Shown here in pieces: positions 26,542-37,095 of a DNA stretch of 64,000 bases (position 1 is its first letter; each line of letters starts with the position of its first letter). The notes beneath the pieces were generated by a model that had not been told where the DNA came from, made no database searches, and saw only the letters and a list, made by a program, of their open reading frames with translations. Source of the stretch: Pseudomonas sp. DY-1 (lineage in GTDB: Bacteria > Pseudomonadota > Gammaproteobacteria > Pseudomonadales > Pseudomonadaceae); assembly GCF_003626975.1 (NCBI RefSeq), contig NZ_CP032616.1, positions 5,432,001 through 5,496,000 on the forward strand, in the 5' to 3' direction. The position numbers were made by a program, and so were the translations under genes.

Positions 26542-27048
26542 ATGTGCCCGAGTCGTACCCGCGCGCCGGCCCGCACTGTCAGGGACCGGCTCTACCTGCA
26601 GTTCCGCATGGGCGGCGACCGCTATGCGCTGGATGTCCATGAAGTGGTGGAAGTCCTGCCCCTGCGCCAGCTGAAACAGGTGCCCGAGTCACCGGGCTGG
26701 GTGGCCGGGGTGTTTTCCCATCGCGGCGTGCTGGTGCCAGTGCTGGACCTGGGCGTGCTCGCCTTCGGCCAAGCTGCGCAGGTGCGCACCAGTACCCGGC
26801 TGGTGCTGGTGGATTACCCATTGGAGGGGCGGACGCGCTGGCTCGGGCTGATCCTCGAGCAGGCTACCGACACCTTGCGCTGCCGCCCGGATGAGTTCCG
26901 CGACTACGGTCTGGAGCAGGGCGGGGCACGCTACCTGGGGCCTGTCTACCAGGGCGCGGATGGCCTGGTACAACGCATTCGTGTGGCCGAGTTACTGCCG
27001 GATGAGGTTCGCGCGTTGCTGTTTCCGGCCACGGAGGGTGCGGCATGA
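26542..27048 (+). CDS. wspB: CheW-like coupling protein WspB
   Basis: A 168-residue CheW-domain protein (RLYLQFRMGGDRYALDVHEV, then GVFSHRGVLVPVLDLG). It links WspA receptors to the WspE kinase. It begins 10 bases after wspA and its stop overlaps the wspC start (ATGA). No strong ribosome binding site is visible before 26542, so translation may depend on coupling to wspA. Confidence 0.93.
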   Translation: MCPSRTRAPARTVRDRLYLQFRMGGDRYALDVHEVVEVLPLRQLKQVPESPGWVAGVFSHRGVLVPVLDLGVLAFGQAAQVRTSTRLVLVDYPLEGRTRWLGLILEQATDTLRCRPDEFRDYGLEQGGARYLGPVYQGADGLVQRIRVAELLPDEVRALLFPATEGAA

Positions 27049-28295
27049 TCGAACGCTTCGAGGCCCTGTTGAAGAGCCGCATCGGCCTGGAGGCGGAGTC
27101 CGTCGGCCGGGTGGTGATCGAACGTGCGCTGCGCCAGCGCATGAGCGCTTGCGGCAGTCGCGATGAAGAAGCCTACTGGGCCACCCTCAACGCCTCGCCG
27201 GCCGAGCAGCAGGCGCTGGTGGAAGCGGTGGTGGTACCTGAAACCTGGTTCTTCCGTTATCCCGAATCCTTCGCCGCCCTTGGTCGCCTGGCCTTCGAAC
27301 GGCTGCCGACGCTGGCGGGTGGGCGGCCCTTGCGCATCCTCAGCCTGCCCTGTTCCACCGGGGAAGAGCCGTTTTCCATCGTCATGGCACTACTGGATGC
27401 CGGTCTTGCACCAGGACTGTTCCAGGTGGATGCAGTGGATATCAGCGAACGTGTACTGGAGCGGGCGCGCCAGGGGCTGTACGGACGCAACTCGTTCCGT
27501 GGCGAGGACATGGGCTTTCGCGACCGTTATTTCATCCCCTCGGGCGAGAGCTATGTGCTGGCCCAGCAGGTAGCGTCGAAGGTGCGCTTCCTGCGGGGCA
27601 ACCTACTTGACCCCGGCCTCCTCTCTGGTGAGCCGCCCTACGACTTCGTCTTCTGCCGCAATCTGCTGATCTACTTCGACCGAACCACCCAGATCGCCGT
27701 GCTGGAGGTGCTCAAGCGCCATATGCTGAAGGACGGCGCCATGTTCATCGGTCCGGCCGAAGCCAATCTGCTTAGCCAGCAGGGCATGCAACCGCTGGGT
27801 TATCCACAGGCCTTCGTGTTCCGCAATGCGCCGCCCCAGGCTGCCGCCAAGCCGGCCAAGGCACGCGCTCCGGCACCCACTCCCGTCGTGACCGCCCCGC
27901 TGCCCAGCAGAGCGCCGGCCAGGCCGCGCGCGATGCTGCCGAAGCCCGAACTGCCCAGGGCCAAGGCCGATGGCGTGGGGCCCGACGCCGCCTTGGCGGC
28001 TATCGCCAGCCTGGCCAACAGTGGCCGAACCGAGGAGGCTCGCGTCGCTTGCGAAGCCTTCCTGTCAGCTCACGGCCCATCGGCCGACGTCTTCTATTGG
28101 CTCGGGCTGCTCAGCGATGTGGCCGGCAAGAGCGATGAAGCCCAGGACCACTACCGCAAGGCGCTCTATCTGGCGCCCCAGCATGCCGAGGCGCTGGCAC
28201 ACCTGGCGGCGTTGCTCGCCGCCCGTGGCGATCGCGCCGGTGCAGAACGCCTGTTGCAGCGCGCCAGTCGCGGAGTGAACAGCCATGGCCGATAA
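27045..28295 (+). CDS. wspC: CheR-like methyltransferase WspC with TPR tail
   Basis: A 416-residue protein. The N-terminal two-thirds is a CheR methyltransferase, with VVPETWFFRYPESF, the SAM-binding LSLPCSTGEEPFSIVMALL and FVFCRNLLIYFDR. A Pro/Ala-rich linker (about 268-310) leads to TPR repeats (YWLGLLSDVAGKSDEAQDHY, about 325-410). It methylates glutamates on WspA and so raises kinase output, opposed by WspF. Overlaps both neighbours. Confidence 0.94.
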   Translation: MIERFEALLKSRIGLEAESVGRVVIERALRQRMSACGSRDEEAYWATLNASPAEQQALVEAVVVPETWFFRYPESFAALGRLAFERLPTLAGGRPLRILSLPCSTGEEPFSIVMALLDAGLAPGLFQVDAVDISERVLERARQGLYGRNSFRGEDMGFRDRYFIPSGESYVLAQQVASKVRFLRGNLLDPGLLSGEPPYDFVFCRNLLIYFDRTTQIAVLEVLKRHMLKDGAMFIGPAEANLLSQQGMQPLGYPQAFVFRNAPPQAAAKPAKARAPAPTPVVTAPLPSRAPARPRAMLPKPELPRAKADGVGPDAALAAIASLANSGRTEEARVACEAFLSAHGPSADVFYWLGLLSDVAGKSDEAQDHYRKALYLAPQHAEALAHLAALLAARGDRAGAERLLQRASRGVNSHGR

Positions 28296-28974
28296 CCGCT
28301 TGCCCCTGATTGCCAGCGACCAACTGCCCGCCGTGGACGACTGCTGGAATCGCATTGGCGTGCATGGCGACAAGTCCTGCGAGCGCCTGGCAGCCCACGT
28401 GCACTGTCGCAACTGCGAGGTTCACGCCGCCGCCGCCACCTTGTTGCTCGACCGCTACGCACTGGTTCGCGAGGACATTGCCGCCGCGCCAGTGGCCGGC
28501 GTGGAAGAGGATGGCCGCGACTGCCGTTCCACCCTGGTGTTCCGCCTGGGCGAGCAGTGGCTGGGATTGGCGACGCGCAGTCTGGTTGAGGTGGCCTCGA
28601 TCAACCCCATCCATTCCCTGCCGCACCAGCGTTCCCTGGCCCTGCTTGGGGTGACCAATGTTCGTGGGGCGCTGGTGGCCTGCCTGTCTTTGAGTGAGTT
28701 GCTGGGGCTGGAGAAGGGCGGCCTGGTGAATGGCGAGCGGCGTGTCGTGCCGCGAATGCTGATTCTCGCCAGCCAGAGCGGACCCTTGGTTTCGCCAGTG
28801 GACGAAGTGGATGGCATACACGGCATACCCGTGGATGCGGTGATCGATCCTGGCCGTACCCCGGATCTGGCGGCTCGCCAGTTCGCGTCGGGGGTGGTTC
28901 AGTGGCGTGGACGCAGCATCACGCTGCTGGACGAAAGCCTGCTGTTGCAGGCCATGGCAAGGAGCCTGGCATGA
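28285..28974 (+). CDS. wspD: CheW-like coupling protein WspD
   Basis: A 229-residue protein with an N-terminal region of about 75 residues containing CWNRIGVHGDKSCERL and C-x-x-C (HCRNCE), then a CheW domain (FRLGEQWLGLATRSLVEVAS, LLGVTNVRGALVACLSLSEL). It is the second coupling protein of the Wsp complex. The start ATG lies within wspC; the stop overlaps the wspE start as ATGA. Confidence 0.92.
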   Translation: MADNRLPLIASDQLPAVDDCWNRIGVHGDKSCERLAAHVHCRNCEVHAAAATLLLDRYALVREDIAAAPVAGVEEDGRDCRSTLVFRLGEQWLGLATRSLVEVASINPIHSLPHQRSLALLGVTNVRGALVACLSLSELLGLEKGGLVNGERRVVPRMLILASQSGPLVSPVDEVDGIHGIPVDAVIDPGRTPDLAARQFASGVVQWRGRSITLLDESLLLQAMARSLA

Positions 28975-31265
28975 CCCCGGACCAGATGCGCGACGCATCC
29001 TTGCTGGAGCTGTTCCGCCTGGAGGCGGATGCCCAGACCCAGGTGCTCAACGCCGGCTTGCTGGTGCTGGAGCGCAATCCGACCCAGGCCGACCAGTTGG
29101 AAGCCTGCATGCGCGCGGCCCACTCCCTGAAAGGTGCTGCGCGTATCGTCGGGCTGGATGCCGGGGTGCGCGTCGCCCATGTGATGGAAGACCTGCTGGA
29201 GGCTGCGCGGCAGGGGCATGTGCGGCTGCAACCGGACAATATCGATGCATTGCTGCAGGGGTCCGATCTGCTGCTGCGCATTGGCAGCGATGCCGATTGG
29301 GCGGAGAGCGCAGGCCGCGATGCCATCGCTGCGCTGATAGCCCGGCTGCAGGGTCGGTCCGCCGAACCTTCGCCCGTGGCCGAGGATTTCAACGAACCGG
29401 TCATCCCCGCGCCGACTGTATCTGCTCCCGCCATCCCTGCTGCACTGTCGCCGTCGCCGGAGTCCGCTCCCCGCGAAGTGGAAGCTCAGGTCCCTGTGGA
29501 CAGCGGTGCCGAGGCCCGTGACCGGGTACTGCGGGTGAGTGCCGAACGTCTTGATCACCTGCTGGATATCTCCAGCAAGTCGCTGGTGGAGTTCCAGCGC
29601 ATAAAACCCCTGAACGATGCCCTGCACCGCCTCAAACGCCTTCAGGCCAGTGCCAGCCGCGCCCTTGATGTGGCGCGGGAATCGGTGCTGGATGGCACCC
29701 TGGACCCGCAAGCCCAGGCGATGCTCGGCGAGGCCCGGCAGCTGCTCGGTGAGTGCCAGCAGATGCTCTCCGGCTACATGGCCGATTTCGATGAGTTCGG
29801 CTGGCAAGGTGGCCAGCGGGCCCAGTTGCTCTATGACGCCGCCCTGGCTTCGCGCATGCGTCCGTTCGCCGACGTGTTGGCCGGTCAGGCGCGCATGGTC
29901 CGTGATCTTGGCCGCTCACTGGGCAAGCCGGTGCGGTTGGAAGTGAGCGGCGAGACCACGCAAGTCGACCGCGACGTGCTGGAGCGCCTGGAGGCCCCAC
30001 TCACACACTTGCTACGCAATGCCGTGGATCACGGTATCGAGAGCCCGCAGGTGCGCTCGCGCCTGGGTAAGCCGGAAGAGGGCGTGATCCGCCTGCATGC
30101 CCGCCATCACGCCGGGATGCTCCTGTTGGAGCTGGCGGACGATGGCGCCGGGGTGGACCTGGAGCGCCTGCGCGATGCGGTGGTCGCCCGCCAGTTCGCC
30201 AATCCCGAAACCGCCGCGAGGATGACCGAGGAAGAGTTGCTGGCCTTCCTCTTCCTGCCCGGTTTCAGCATGCGCGAGCAGGTCACCGAGGTTTCCGGAC
30301 GTGGCGTTGGCCTGGATGCAGTTCAGCACATGGTGCGCCAGCTGCGTGGCGGCGTACGCATGGAACAGCGCAGCGGACAGGGCGCCACCTTCCGCATCGA
30401 AGTACCGCTGACCCTGTCGGTGGTGCGCAGTCTGGTGGTGGAGGTGGGCGGCGAGGCCTACGCCTTCCCGCTGGCCCATATCGAACGCATGACCCGCCTG
30501 CAGCACGAGGACATCGTCCAGCTCGAGGGTCGCCAGCATTTCTGGTACGAGGGCCGGCACGTGGGGCTGGTCTCGGCCAGCCAGATCCTCCAGTGCGCCG
30601 AGGGCAAGCGTGACGAGGCCGGCATCCCGGTGGTGCTGATCAACGAGCGTGACACCTGCTACGGCGTTGCCGTGGAGCGATTCATCGGCGAACGAACGCT
30701 GGTAGTGATGCCGCTGGACCCGCGTCTGGGCAAGGTCCAGGACCTGTCCGCCGGGGCATTGCTGGATGATGGCCGGCCTGTGCTGATCCTCGATGTCGAG
30801 GACTTGCTGAAGTCCGTCGGCAAGCTGCTGGGCAGTGGTCGTCTGGAAAAGGTCGATCGCGGCAGCCGCCAGGGAGTTGGTGCCCAGCGCAAACGCGTGC
30901 TGGTGGTGGATGACTCGCTCACGGTGCGTGAGCTGGAGCGCAAGCTGCTGGCCGGTCGTGGTTACGACGTGGCGGTGGCAGTGGATGGCATGGACGGCTG
31001 GAACGCACTGCGTTCGGAGCACTTCGACCTGCTCATCACCGATATCGACATGCCGCGCATGGACGGCATCGAACTGGTCACCCTGGTGCGTCGTGACAAT
31101 CGCTTGCAGTCGTTGCCGGTCATGGTGGTTTCCTACAAGGATCGTGAAGAGGACCGGCGACGCGGCCTGGATGCCGGCGCCGACTATTATCTGGCGAAAG
31201 CCAGCTTCCACGACGAAGCGTTGCTGGATGCAGTGGTCATGCTGATCGGGGAGGCCCAAGGGTGA
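28971..31265 (+). CDS. wspE: Hybrid CheA-type histidine kinase WspE
   Basis: A 764-residue kinase. Domains in order: Hpt with phospho-histidine H51 (AAHSLKGAARIVG), dimerisation helices, an HATPase with HLLRNAVDHGIESP and ELADDGAGVDLERL, a CheW-like coupling domain (about 480-615) and a C-terminal receiver (LVVDDSLTVRELERKLL, phosphoacceptor D691 in ITDIDMPRMDG). It phosphorylates WspR to make c-di-GMP and WspF for adaptation. ATG 28971 is chosen because it overlaps the wspD stop; upstream in-frame starts would fall inside wspD. Confidence 0.95.
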   Translation: MTPDQMRDASLLELFRLEADAQTQVLNAGLLVLERNPTQADQLEACMRAAHSLKGAARIVGLDAGVRVAHVMEDLLEAARQGHVRLQPDNIDALLQGSDLLLRIGSDADWAESAGRDAIAALIARLQGRSAEPSPVAEDFNEPVIPAPTVSAPAIPAALSPSPESAPREVEAQVPVDSGAEARDRVLRVSAERLDHLLDISSKSLVEFQRIKPLNDALHRLKRLQASASRALDVARESVLDGTLDPQAQAMLGEARQLLGECQQMLSGYMADFDEFGWQGGQRAQLLYDAALASRMRPFADVLAGQARMVRDLGRSLGKPVRLEVSGETTQVDRDVLERLEAPLTHLLRNAVDHGIESPQVRSRLGKPEEGVIRLHARHHAGMLLLELADDGAGVDLERLRDAVVARQFANPETAARMTEEELLAFLFLPGFSMREQVTEVSGRGVGLDAVQHMVRQLRGGVRMEQRSGQGATFRIEVPLTLSVVRSLVVEVGGEAYAFPLAHIERMTRLQHEDIVQLEGRQHFWYEGRHVGLVSASQILQCAEGKRDEAGIPVVLINERDTCYGVAVERFIGERTLVVMPLDPRLGKVQDLSAGALLDDGRPVLILDVEDLLKSVGKLLGSGRLEKVDRGSRQGVGAQRKRVLVVDDSLTVRELERKLLAGRGYDVAVAVDGMDGWNALRSEHFDLLITDIDMPRMDGIELVTLVRRDNRLQSLPVMVVSYKDREEDRRRGLDAGADYYLAKASFHDEALLDAVVMLIGEAQG

Positions 31266-32266
31266 GGATAGGGATAGTCAACGATATGCCCCTGGCGGTC
31301 GAGGCGCTGCGTCGGGCCCTTGCCCTGGAACCGGCGCACCAGATCGCCTGGATAGCCGGCAATGGCGCGGAAGCGGTGGAGTGCTGCGGTCGGGATGTGC
31401 CGGATGTGGTGCTGATGGACCTGCTGATGCCGGTGATGGACGGGGTGGAGGCGACCCGCCAGATCATGGCTCGCAGCCCTTGCGCCATCCTCATCGTCAC
31501 CGTGGATATCGAGCAGAACGTGCACCGGGTGTTCGAGGCCATGGGCCATGGTGCCCTGGACGCAGTGAATACGCCCGCGCTTGGCAGCGGCCAGGCCCAG
31601 GAGGCCGCGCTGCTGCTGCGCAAGATCCAGAATATCGGCTGGCTCGTGGGCCAGCGCGACAACCGCGGACGCGGGGCAGACGAGCCGCGTTCCCGGCACA
31701 GTGGCGGCCAGCGGCTGGTCGCCATCGGTGCCTCGGCGGGTGGTCCGGCGTCCCTGGCGCAACTACTCAAGCGGTTGCCGGCGGATTTTTCGGCAGCCGT
31801 GGTGTTGGTCCAGCATGTGGACGAAGTCTTCGCTGCCGGCATGGCCGACTGGCTGGCCAGCGAGTCCCGACTGCCCGTTCGACTGGCACGGGAAGGCGAG
31901 CCGCCACAGCCGGGAAGCATCCTCCTGGCCGGCACCAACAATCACCTGCGACTGCTGAAAAATGGCACGTTGGCCTATACCGCCGAGCCCACCAGCTTCG
32001 TATATCGTCCATCCATCGATGTTTTCTTCGACAGTCTGGTGGAGCACTGGAAGGGCGAGGCCATCGGCGTGCTCCTTACCGGTATGGGGCGGGACGGTGC
32101 CGAAGGCTTGAAACGCATGCGCGACCGGGGCTTCCTGACCATTGCCCAGGACCAGGCCAGCTGCGCGGTTTATGGCATGCCCAAGGCCGCCGCCGCCATT
32201 GGCGCGGCGGTGGAGATCCTCGGCCTGGAACGCATCGCGCCCCGGCTGGCCGAGGTGTTCGGATGA
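31262..32266 (+). CDS. wspF: CheB-like methylesterase WspF
   Basis: A 334-residue response regulator: receiver domain with D53 ([13 protein letters not shown]), linker, and a CheB methylesterase with the expected triad S158 (AIGASAGG), H185 (VLVQHVDE) and D278 ([13 protein letters not shown]). It removes methyl groups from WspA; loss of WspF gives constitutive c-di-GMP and wrinkled colonies in known Pseudomonas strains. Here the frame and catalytic residues are intact. Start is GTG overlapping the wspE stop (GTGA). Confidence 0.95.
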   Translation: MRIGIVNDMPLAVEALRRALALEPAHQIAWIAGNGAEAVECCGRDVPDVVLMDLLMPVMDGVEATRQIMARSPCAILIVTVDIEQNVHRVFEAMGHGALDAVNTPALGSGQAQEAALLLRKIQNIGWLVGQRDNRGRGADEPRSRHSGGQRLVAIGASAGGPASLAQLLKRLPADFSAAVVLVQHVDEVFAAGMADWLASESRLPVRLAREGEPPQPGSILLAGTNNHLRLLKNGTLAYTAEPTSFVYRPSIDVFFDSLVEHWKGEAIGVLLTGMGRDGAEGLKRMRDRGFLTIAQDQASCAVYGMPKAAAAIGAAVEILGLERIAPRLAEVFG

Positions 32267-32300
32267 TTTCTACCTCAGGCCTGCGGGCCCGGAGAGCGTT

Positions 32301-33326
32301 ATGCAATACCCCTATCGCAACCCCATGGACATGACCCCGGTCGAGCCGTCGGCAATGGTGCTGCTGGTCGATGACCAGGCCATGGTCGGTGAAACGGTGC
32401 GTCGGGCACTGATGGCCGAACCGGGCATTGACTTCCATTTCTGCTCCGACCCGTTGCAAGCGGTCGCCGTGGCCCTGCAGATCAAGCCAACGGTCATCCT
32501 CCAGGACCTTGTGATGCCGGGAGTCGACGGTCTCAGCCTGCTTGCCGAGTACCGCGCGGTGCCAGCGCTGCGCGATGTGCCGATCATCGTCCTGTCGACC
32601 AAGGAAGAACCCACGGTGAAGAGTGCAGCCTTCGCCGCCGGGGCCAACGACTACCTGGTCAAGTTGCCCGATACCATCGAGCTGGTCGCGCGCATCCGCT
32701 ACCACTCGCGCTCCTTCACCGCCCTGCAGCAGCGCGACGAGGCCTACCGCGCCCTGCGCGAGAGCCAGCAGCAATTGCTGGAAGCCAACCTGGTGCTGCA
32801 GCGGCTGATGAACTCCGACGGGCTGACCGGGCTGTCCAACCGGCGTCATTTCGACGAGTACCTGGACATGGAGTGGCGCCGCGCGCTCCGCGAGCAGAGC
32901 GAGCTGTCGATGCTGATGATCGACGTCGACCACTTCAAGGGCTTCAACGACAGCTTTGGCCATGTAGCGGGCGATGAGGCGCTGCGCCGGGTGGCGGAGT
33001 CGATCCGCACCTGCTGCAGCCGCGCCACCGACCTCGCCGCGCGCTACGGCGGCGAAGAGTTCGCCATGATCCTGCCAGGTACCGCCGCTGGCGGCGCGCG
33101 CCTGCTGGCGGAGAAAGTACGGCGCTCGGTGGAGGCCCTGGGCATCCACCACGACCTGCCGGTGGCGGGCTCGGTACTGAGCGTCAGTATCGGTGTCGCC
33201 ACGCTCACTCCCAAGCCAGGCCAGGTTTCCCTGGTGCTGGTGGACATGGCTGACCAGGGGCTCTATCAGGCCAAGCACAATGGCCGTAACCAGGTGGCCA
33301 TGGTGGCAACCAGCTCCACTCCGTGA
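32301..33326 (+). CDS. wspR: Diguanylate cyclase response regulator WspR
   Basis: A 341-residue protein with an N-terminal receiver (phosphoacceptor about D69, [13 protein letters not shown]), a coiled-coil linker (about 140-172) and a GGDEF domain with active site G-G-E-E-F at 250-254. The inhibitory site R241-A-T-D244, five residues before GGEEF, is present, so product inhibition by c-di-GMP should operate. Phosphorylation by WspE promotes clustering and c-di-GMP synthesis, leading to biofilm matrix production. GGAGAG precedes ATG 32301; an in-frame extension back into wspF has no support. Last gene of the operon. Confidence 0.96.
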   Translation: MQYPYRNPMDMTPVEPSAMVLLVDDQAMVGETVRRALMAEPGIDFHFCSDPLQAVAVALQIKPTVILQDLVMPGVDGLSLLAEYRAVPALRDVPIIVLSTKEEPTVKSAAFAAGANDYLVKLPDTIELVARIRYHSRSFTALQQRDEAYRALRESQQQLLEANLVLQRLMNSDGLTGLSNRRHFDEYLDMEWRRALREQSELSMLMIDVDHFKGFNDSFGHVAGDEALRRVAESIRTCCSRATDLAARYGGEEFAMILPGTAAGGARLLAEKVRRSVEALGIHHDLPVAGSVLSVSIGVATLTPKPGQVSLVLVDMADQGLYQAKHNGRNQVAMVATSSTP

Positions 33327-33457
33327 TCGGGACGGGCTTCATTGAGCCCGTGCGTCGCCGGCGTGGCGCAATTCGCGGCTGGCATGCTGCCGGCATCCAG
33401 TGACTCGGGTATACTCGCCGGCTTTTCCGAAAGTTTTGCCAGCGAGAGCTTCCCGTC

Positions 33458-34553
33458 ATGGAAATCAACCCGATCCTGAACAGCATCAAGGACCTCTCCG
33501 ATCGCACCCTGTCTATTCGGGGGTATCTTTGACTACGATCAGAAGCATGATCGTCTCGTCGAAGTAAACCGCGAACTCGAAGACCCCGCCGTCTGGAACA
33601 ACCCCGAATACGCGCAGAATCTCGGCCGTGAACGTGCCCAGCTGGCGCAGATCGTCGAAACCCTGGACGACCTGACCAGCGGCCTGGCCGACTCCCGCGA
33701 CCTGCTGGACATGGCGGTCGAGGAGAACGACGAAGGCGCCGTGAATGACGTCGCCACCGAAGTCGAGCGCCTGCGCACGATCCTCGAGAAGCTCGAATTC
33801 CGTCGCATGTTCAGCGGCGAGATGGACATGAACAACGCCTACCTGGACATCCAGGCCGGCTCCGGCGGTACCGAAGCCCAGGACTGGGCCAACATGCTGC
33901 TGCGCATGTACCTGCGTTGGGCCGACAAGCGCGGCTTCGACGCCACCATCATCGAACTGTCCGAAGGCGAGGTCGCCGGTATCAAGGGCGCCACCGTCCA
34001 TGTGAAGGGCGAGTACGCCTTCGGCTGGCTGCGCACCGAGATCGGCGTGCACCGCCTGGTACGCAAGAGCCCGTTCGACTCCGGCAACCGTCGCCACACC
34101 TCGTTCACCGCGGTGTTCGTCTCGCCGGAAATCGATGACAACATCGAGATCGAGATCAACCCGGCCGACCTGCGCATCGACACCTACCGCTCCTCCGGCG
34201 CAGGCGGTCAGCACGTGAACACCACCGACTCCGCGGTGCGTATCACCCACGTGCCGACCAACACCGTGGTGGCGTGCCAGAACGAACGCTCCCAGCACGC
34301 CAACAAGGACACCGCCATGAAAATGCTGCGGGCCAAGTTGTACGAGCAGGAAATGCAGAAGCGCACCGCCGCGTCCCAGGCCCTGGAAGACACCAAGTCC
34401 GACATCGGCTGGGGCCACCAGATTCGCTCCTACGTACTCGACCAGTCGCGGATCAAGGACCTGCGTACCGGCGTCGAGCGCAGCGACTGCGACAAGGTGC
34501 TGGACGGCGATCTGGACGAATACCTCGAGGCCAGCCTCAAGCAGGGGCTTTGA
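33458..34553 (+). CDS. prfB: Peptide chain release factor 2, with programmed +1 frameshift
   Basis: RF2 recognises UGA and UAA stops. The reading frame from ATG 33458 runs 24 codons to CTT-TGA, where a +1 shift (skipping the T at 33530) gives the 364-residue protein, the normal RF2 length. The second part has the stop-recognition S-P-F motif ([15 protein letters not shown]) and the catalytic GGQ in [12 protein letters not shown]2 regulates itself: when it is scarce, ribosomes stall at the UGA and shift. lysS follows 115 bases downstream, as in many bacteria. Confidence 0.97.
33515..33533 (+). promoter_or_regulatory. prfB programmed frameshift signal
   Basis: ATT CGG GGG TAT CTT TGA C. The slippery CTT followed by in-frame TGA and C is the conserved RF2 context; an internal Shine-Dalgarno-like G-run lies three bases before CTT. 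The usual AGGGGG is here CGGGGG. Confidence 0.96.
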
Positions 34554-34561
34554 CGCGATTT

Positions 34562-34589
34562 CGCCGGCCGGGCTGCGTGTTGGCCGGCG
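34562..34589 (+). terminator. Hairpin between prfB and lysS
   Basis: An 8-bp stem CGCCGGCC / GGCCGGCG with a 12-base loop, nine bases after the prfB stop. No T-run directly follows, so it probably lets part of the transcription continue into lysS. Confidence 0.4.
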
Positions 34590-34668
34590 CTCGCTAAGCT
34601 TTTGAGCCTTTGCAACGCGATTATTTTCAAACAGGCGATTCGACGCCTAACCGGGAACCACCAAGACC

Positions 34669-36174
34669 ATGAGCGACCAACAACTCGACCAGCACGAACT
34701 GCAACAGGAAGAAAACAAGCTGATCGCCCAGCGCAAGGAAAAACTTGCCGCCGTGCGAGAAGCCAAGGCCATTGCCTTCCCCAATGACTTCCGCCGCGAA
34801 AACTACTTCGCGGACCTGCAGAAGCAATACGCCGACAAGACCAAGGAAGAGCTGGAAGCAGCCGCCATCCCGGTCAAGGTCGCTGGTCGCATCATGCTCA
34901 ACCGCGGTTCTTTCATCGTCCTTCAGGACACCAGCGGCCGCCTGCAGGTCTACGTCAACCGCAAGACCCTGCCGGAAGAGACCCTGGCCGAAATCAAGAC
35001 TTGGGACCTGGGCGACATCATTGGCGCTGAAGGCACCCTGGCCCGTTCCGGCAAGGGCGACCTGTACGTCGAGATGACCAACGTGCGCCTGCTGACCAAG
35101 TCCCTGCGCCCGCTGCCGGACAAGCACCACGGCCTGACCGACACCGAACAGCGCTATCGCCAGCGTTACGTCGACCTGATCGTCAACGAGGAAACCCGCA
35201 ACACCTTCCGCGTGCGTTCCCAGGTGATCGCCCACATCCGCCGCTTCCTGTCCGACCGCGGTTTCCTCGAAGTGGAAACCCCGATGCTGCAGACCATTCC
35301 CGGTGGCGCCGCGGCCAAGCCGTTCGCGACCCATCACAATGCGCTGGACATGGCCATGTTCCTGCGTATCGCGCCGGAGCTTTACCTCAAGCGTCTGGTG
35401 GTAGGTGGTTTCGAGAAGGTCTTCGAAATCAACCGCAACTTCCGTAACGAAGGCGTTTCGACCCGGCACAACCCCGAGTTCACCATGCTCGAGTTCTACC
35501 AGGCCTACGCTGACTACGAAGACAACATGGACCTGACCGAGGAACTGTTCCGCGAACTGGCCCAGGCGGTGCTTGGCTCCACCGACGTGCCCTACGGCGA
35601 CAAGGTCTTCCACTTCGGTGAGCCGTTCGCCCGTCTGTCCGTATTCGACGCCATCCTCAAGTACAACCCGGAAATCAGCGCCGCCGACCTCAAGGATGTC
35701 GAGAAGGCCCGTGCGATCGCCAAGAAGGCCGGTGCCAAGGTCCTCGGCCACGAAGGCCTGGGCAAGCTGCAGGTGATGATTTTCGAAGAGCTGGTGGAGC
35801 ACAAGCTGGAGCAGCCGCACTTCATCACTCAGTACCCCTTCGAAGTGTCGCCGCTGGCGCGCCGCAACGACCAGGACCCGAGCGTCACCGACCGCTTCGA
35901 GTTGTTCATCGGTGGCCGCGAGATCGCCAACGCCTACTCCGAGCTGAACGACGCCGAAGACCAGGCCGAGCGCTTCATGCTGCAGGTCAAGGAGAAGGAT
36001 GCCGGTGACGACGAGGCGATGCACTACGATGCCGATTTCGTAAATGCCCTGGAATACGGCATGCCGCCCACCGCTGGCGAAGGCATTGGTATCGACCGAC
36101 TTGTGATGTTGCTCACCAATTCGCCGTCTATTCGTGACGTCATCCTGTTCCCGCACATGCGGCCCCAGGCTTGA
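34669..36174 (+). CDS. lysS: Lysyl-tRNA synthetase, class II
   Basis: A 501-residue enzyme charging tRNA-Lys. An N-terminal OB-fold anticodon-binding domain ([20 protein letters not shown]) precedes the class II catalytic core with motif 2 ([20 protein letters not shown], near residues 262-281) and motif 3 ([11 protein letters not shown]) near the C-terminus. ATG 34669 is preceded by a weak purine tract. An intrinsic terminator follows at 36188. Confidence 0.97.
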   Translation: MSDQQLDQHELQQEENKLIAQRKEKLAAVREAKAIAFPNDFRRENYFADLQKQYADKTKEELEAAAIPVKVAGRIMLNRGSFIVLQDTSGRLQVYVNRKTLPEETLAEIKTWDLGDIIGAEGTLARSGKGDLYVEMTNVRLLTKSLRPLPDKHHGLTDTEQRYRQRYVDLIVNEETRNTFRVRSQVIAHIRRFLSDRGFLEVETPMLQTIPGGAAAKPFATHHNALDMAMFLRIAPELYLKRLVVGGFEKVFEINRNFRNEGVSTRHNPEFTMLEFYQAYADYEDNMDLTEELFRELAQAVLGSTDVPYGDKVFHFGEPFARLSVFDAILKYNPEISAADLKDVEKARAIAKKAGAKVLGHEGLGKLQVMIFEELVEHKLEQPHFITQYPFEVSPLARRNDQDPSVTDRFELFIGGREIANAYSELNDAEDQAERFMLQVKEKDAGDDEAMHYDADFVNALEYGMPPTAGEGIGIDRLVMLLTNSPSIRDVILFPHMRPQA

Positions 36175-36187
36175 TGCAGGAGCAAGA

Positions 36188-36214
36188 ATAAAACCGCCTT
36201 CGGGCGGTTTTTTC
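36188..36214 (+). terminator. Intrinsic terminator of lysS
   Basis: AAAACCGCC-TTC-GGGCGGTTTTTTC: a GC stem flanked by A-run and T-run, 14 bases after the lysS stop. Confidence 0.95.
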
Positions 36215-36370
36215 TTGGCCGCCGACCGGCATGCGAACCTTTTGCCCCGGCGCCGCTCCTACAAGGCGCTCGTCAGGGAGACAGAGCCTAAATCTCGCCA
36301 GCTCCTGCATTGATAAGCGGGATAAATGGTCAACACTTTCACCTTGAGTGAGTTCGGAGGGTTTCCTGTC

Positions 36371-37084
36371 TTGAACCAGTCGTCCCGCAGTGACAGCGCC
36401 GCCCGCGTGGCCAGCGCAGTTGCCGAGAGCGTGAAGTACCAGGGCCGCAAGGCCAGCCGCCAAGGTAGCGAGCAACGCCGCCAGGCGATCCTCGATGCCG
36501 CCATGCGCATCATCGTCCGCGACGGTGTGCGGGCGGTGCGCCATCGCGCCGTGGCCGCAGAGGCCCAGGTACCGCTATCGGCCACTACCTATTACTTCAA
36601 GGACATCAACGATCTCATCACCGATACCTTCGCCCAGTTCGTAGAGCGCAGTTCGGCGGTGATGGCGGCCTTCTGGGCCAGCGTGGAGGATGACCTGCAG
36701 GCCATGGCAGCGGTGCTCAGCCGCGACGGTGATTCGCGCCGGGCCATGACCGACCAGATCGTCGAACTGGCCATCCAGTACGTGCGCAGCCAGTTGGAGG
36801 AGAACCGCGACCAGTTGCTGGCCGAACATGCTTTCCGTCAGGAGGCGCTGTTGAATGCCGGTCTGCGTAATCTTGCTGACGCACATCGCAAGATACTCTC
36901 GCTGGGCGCGGAGCATTTCTTCCAGGTACTGGGTTCGGCCGAGCCCACCGAAGACGCCAAGGTGTTGACGGCCGTCATTCTGCGGATGGAATATCAGGGC
37001 CTCCTCGACGGCGTGGAAAACCTCGACATCGGCGAGATGCGAGCGGTCCTGAAGCGATACCTGTATCTGGTGATGGGACTCTGA
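36371..37084 (+). CDS. TetR-family transcriptional regulator
   Basis: A 237-residue regulator. After a basic N-terminal tail, a TetR helix-turn-helix covers about residues 35-85 (RRQAILDAAMRIIVRDGVRA, HRAVAAEAQVPLSATTYYF). The ligand domain is not diagnostic. The TTG at 36371 is chosen since GGAGGG lies nine bases upstream; an in-frame ATG at 36326 lacks such a site and would add 15 residues. The position after lysS matches that of PA3699 in P. aeruginosa, whose targets I cannot state. Confidence 0.85.
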   Translation: MNQSSRSDSAARVASAVAESVKYQGRKASRQGSEQRRQAILDAAMRIIVRDGVRAVRHRAVAAEAQVPLSATTYYFKDINDLITDTFAQFVERSSAVMAAFWASVEDDLQAMAAVLSRDGDSRRAMTDQIVELAIQYVRSQLEENRDQLLAEHAFRQEALLNAGLRNLADAHRKILSLGAEHFFQVLGSAEPTEDAKVLTAVILRMEYQGLLDGVENLDIGEMRAVLKRYLYLVMGL

Positions 37085-37095
37085 GCGCGTAGATC

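Noticed and set aside
33458..33532. Apparent early stop in prfB suggesting a pseudogene
   Set aside because: CTT-TGA-C with upstream G-run is the conserved programmed frameshift of RF2 and the downstream frame is complete.
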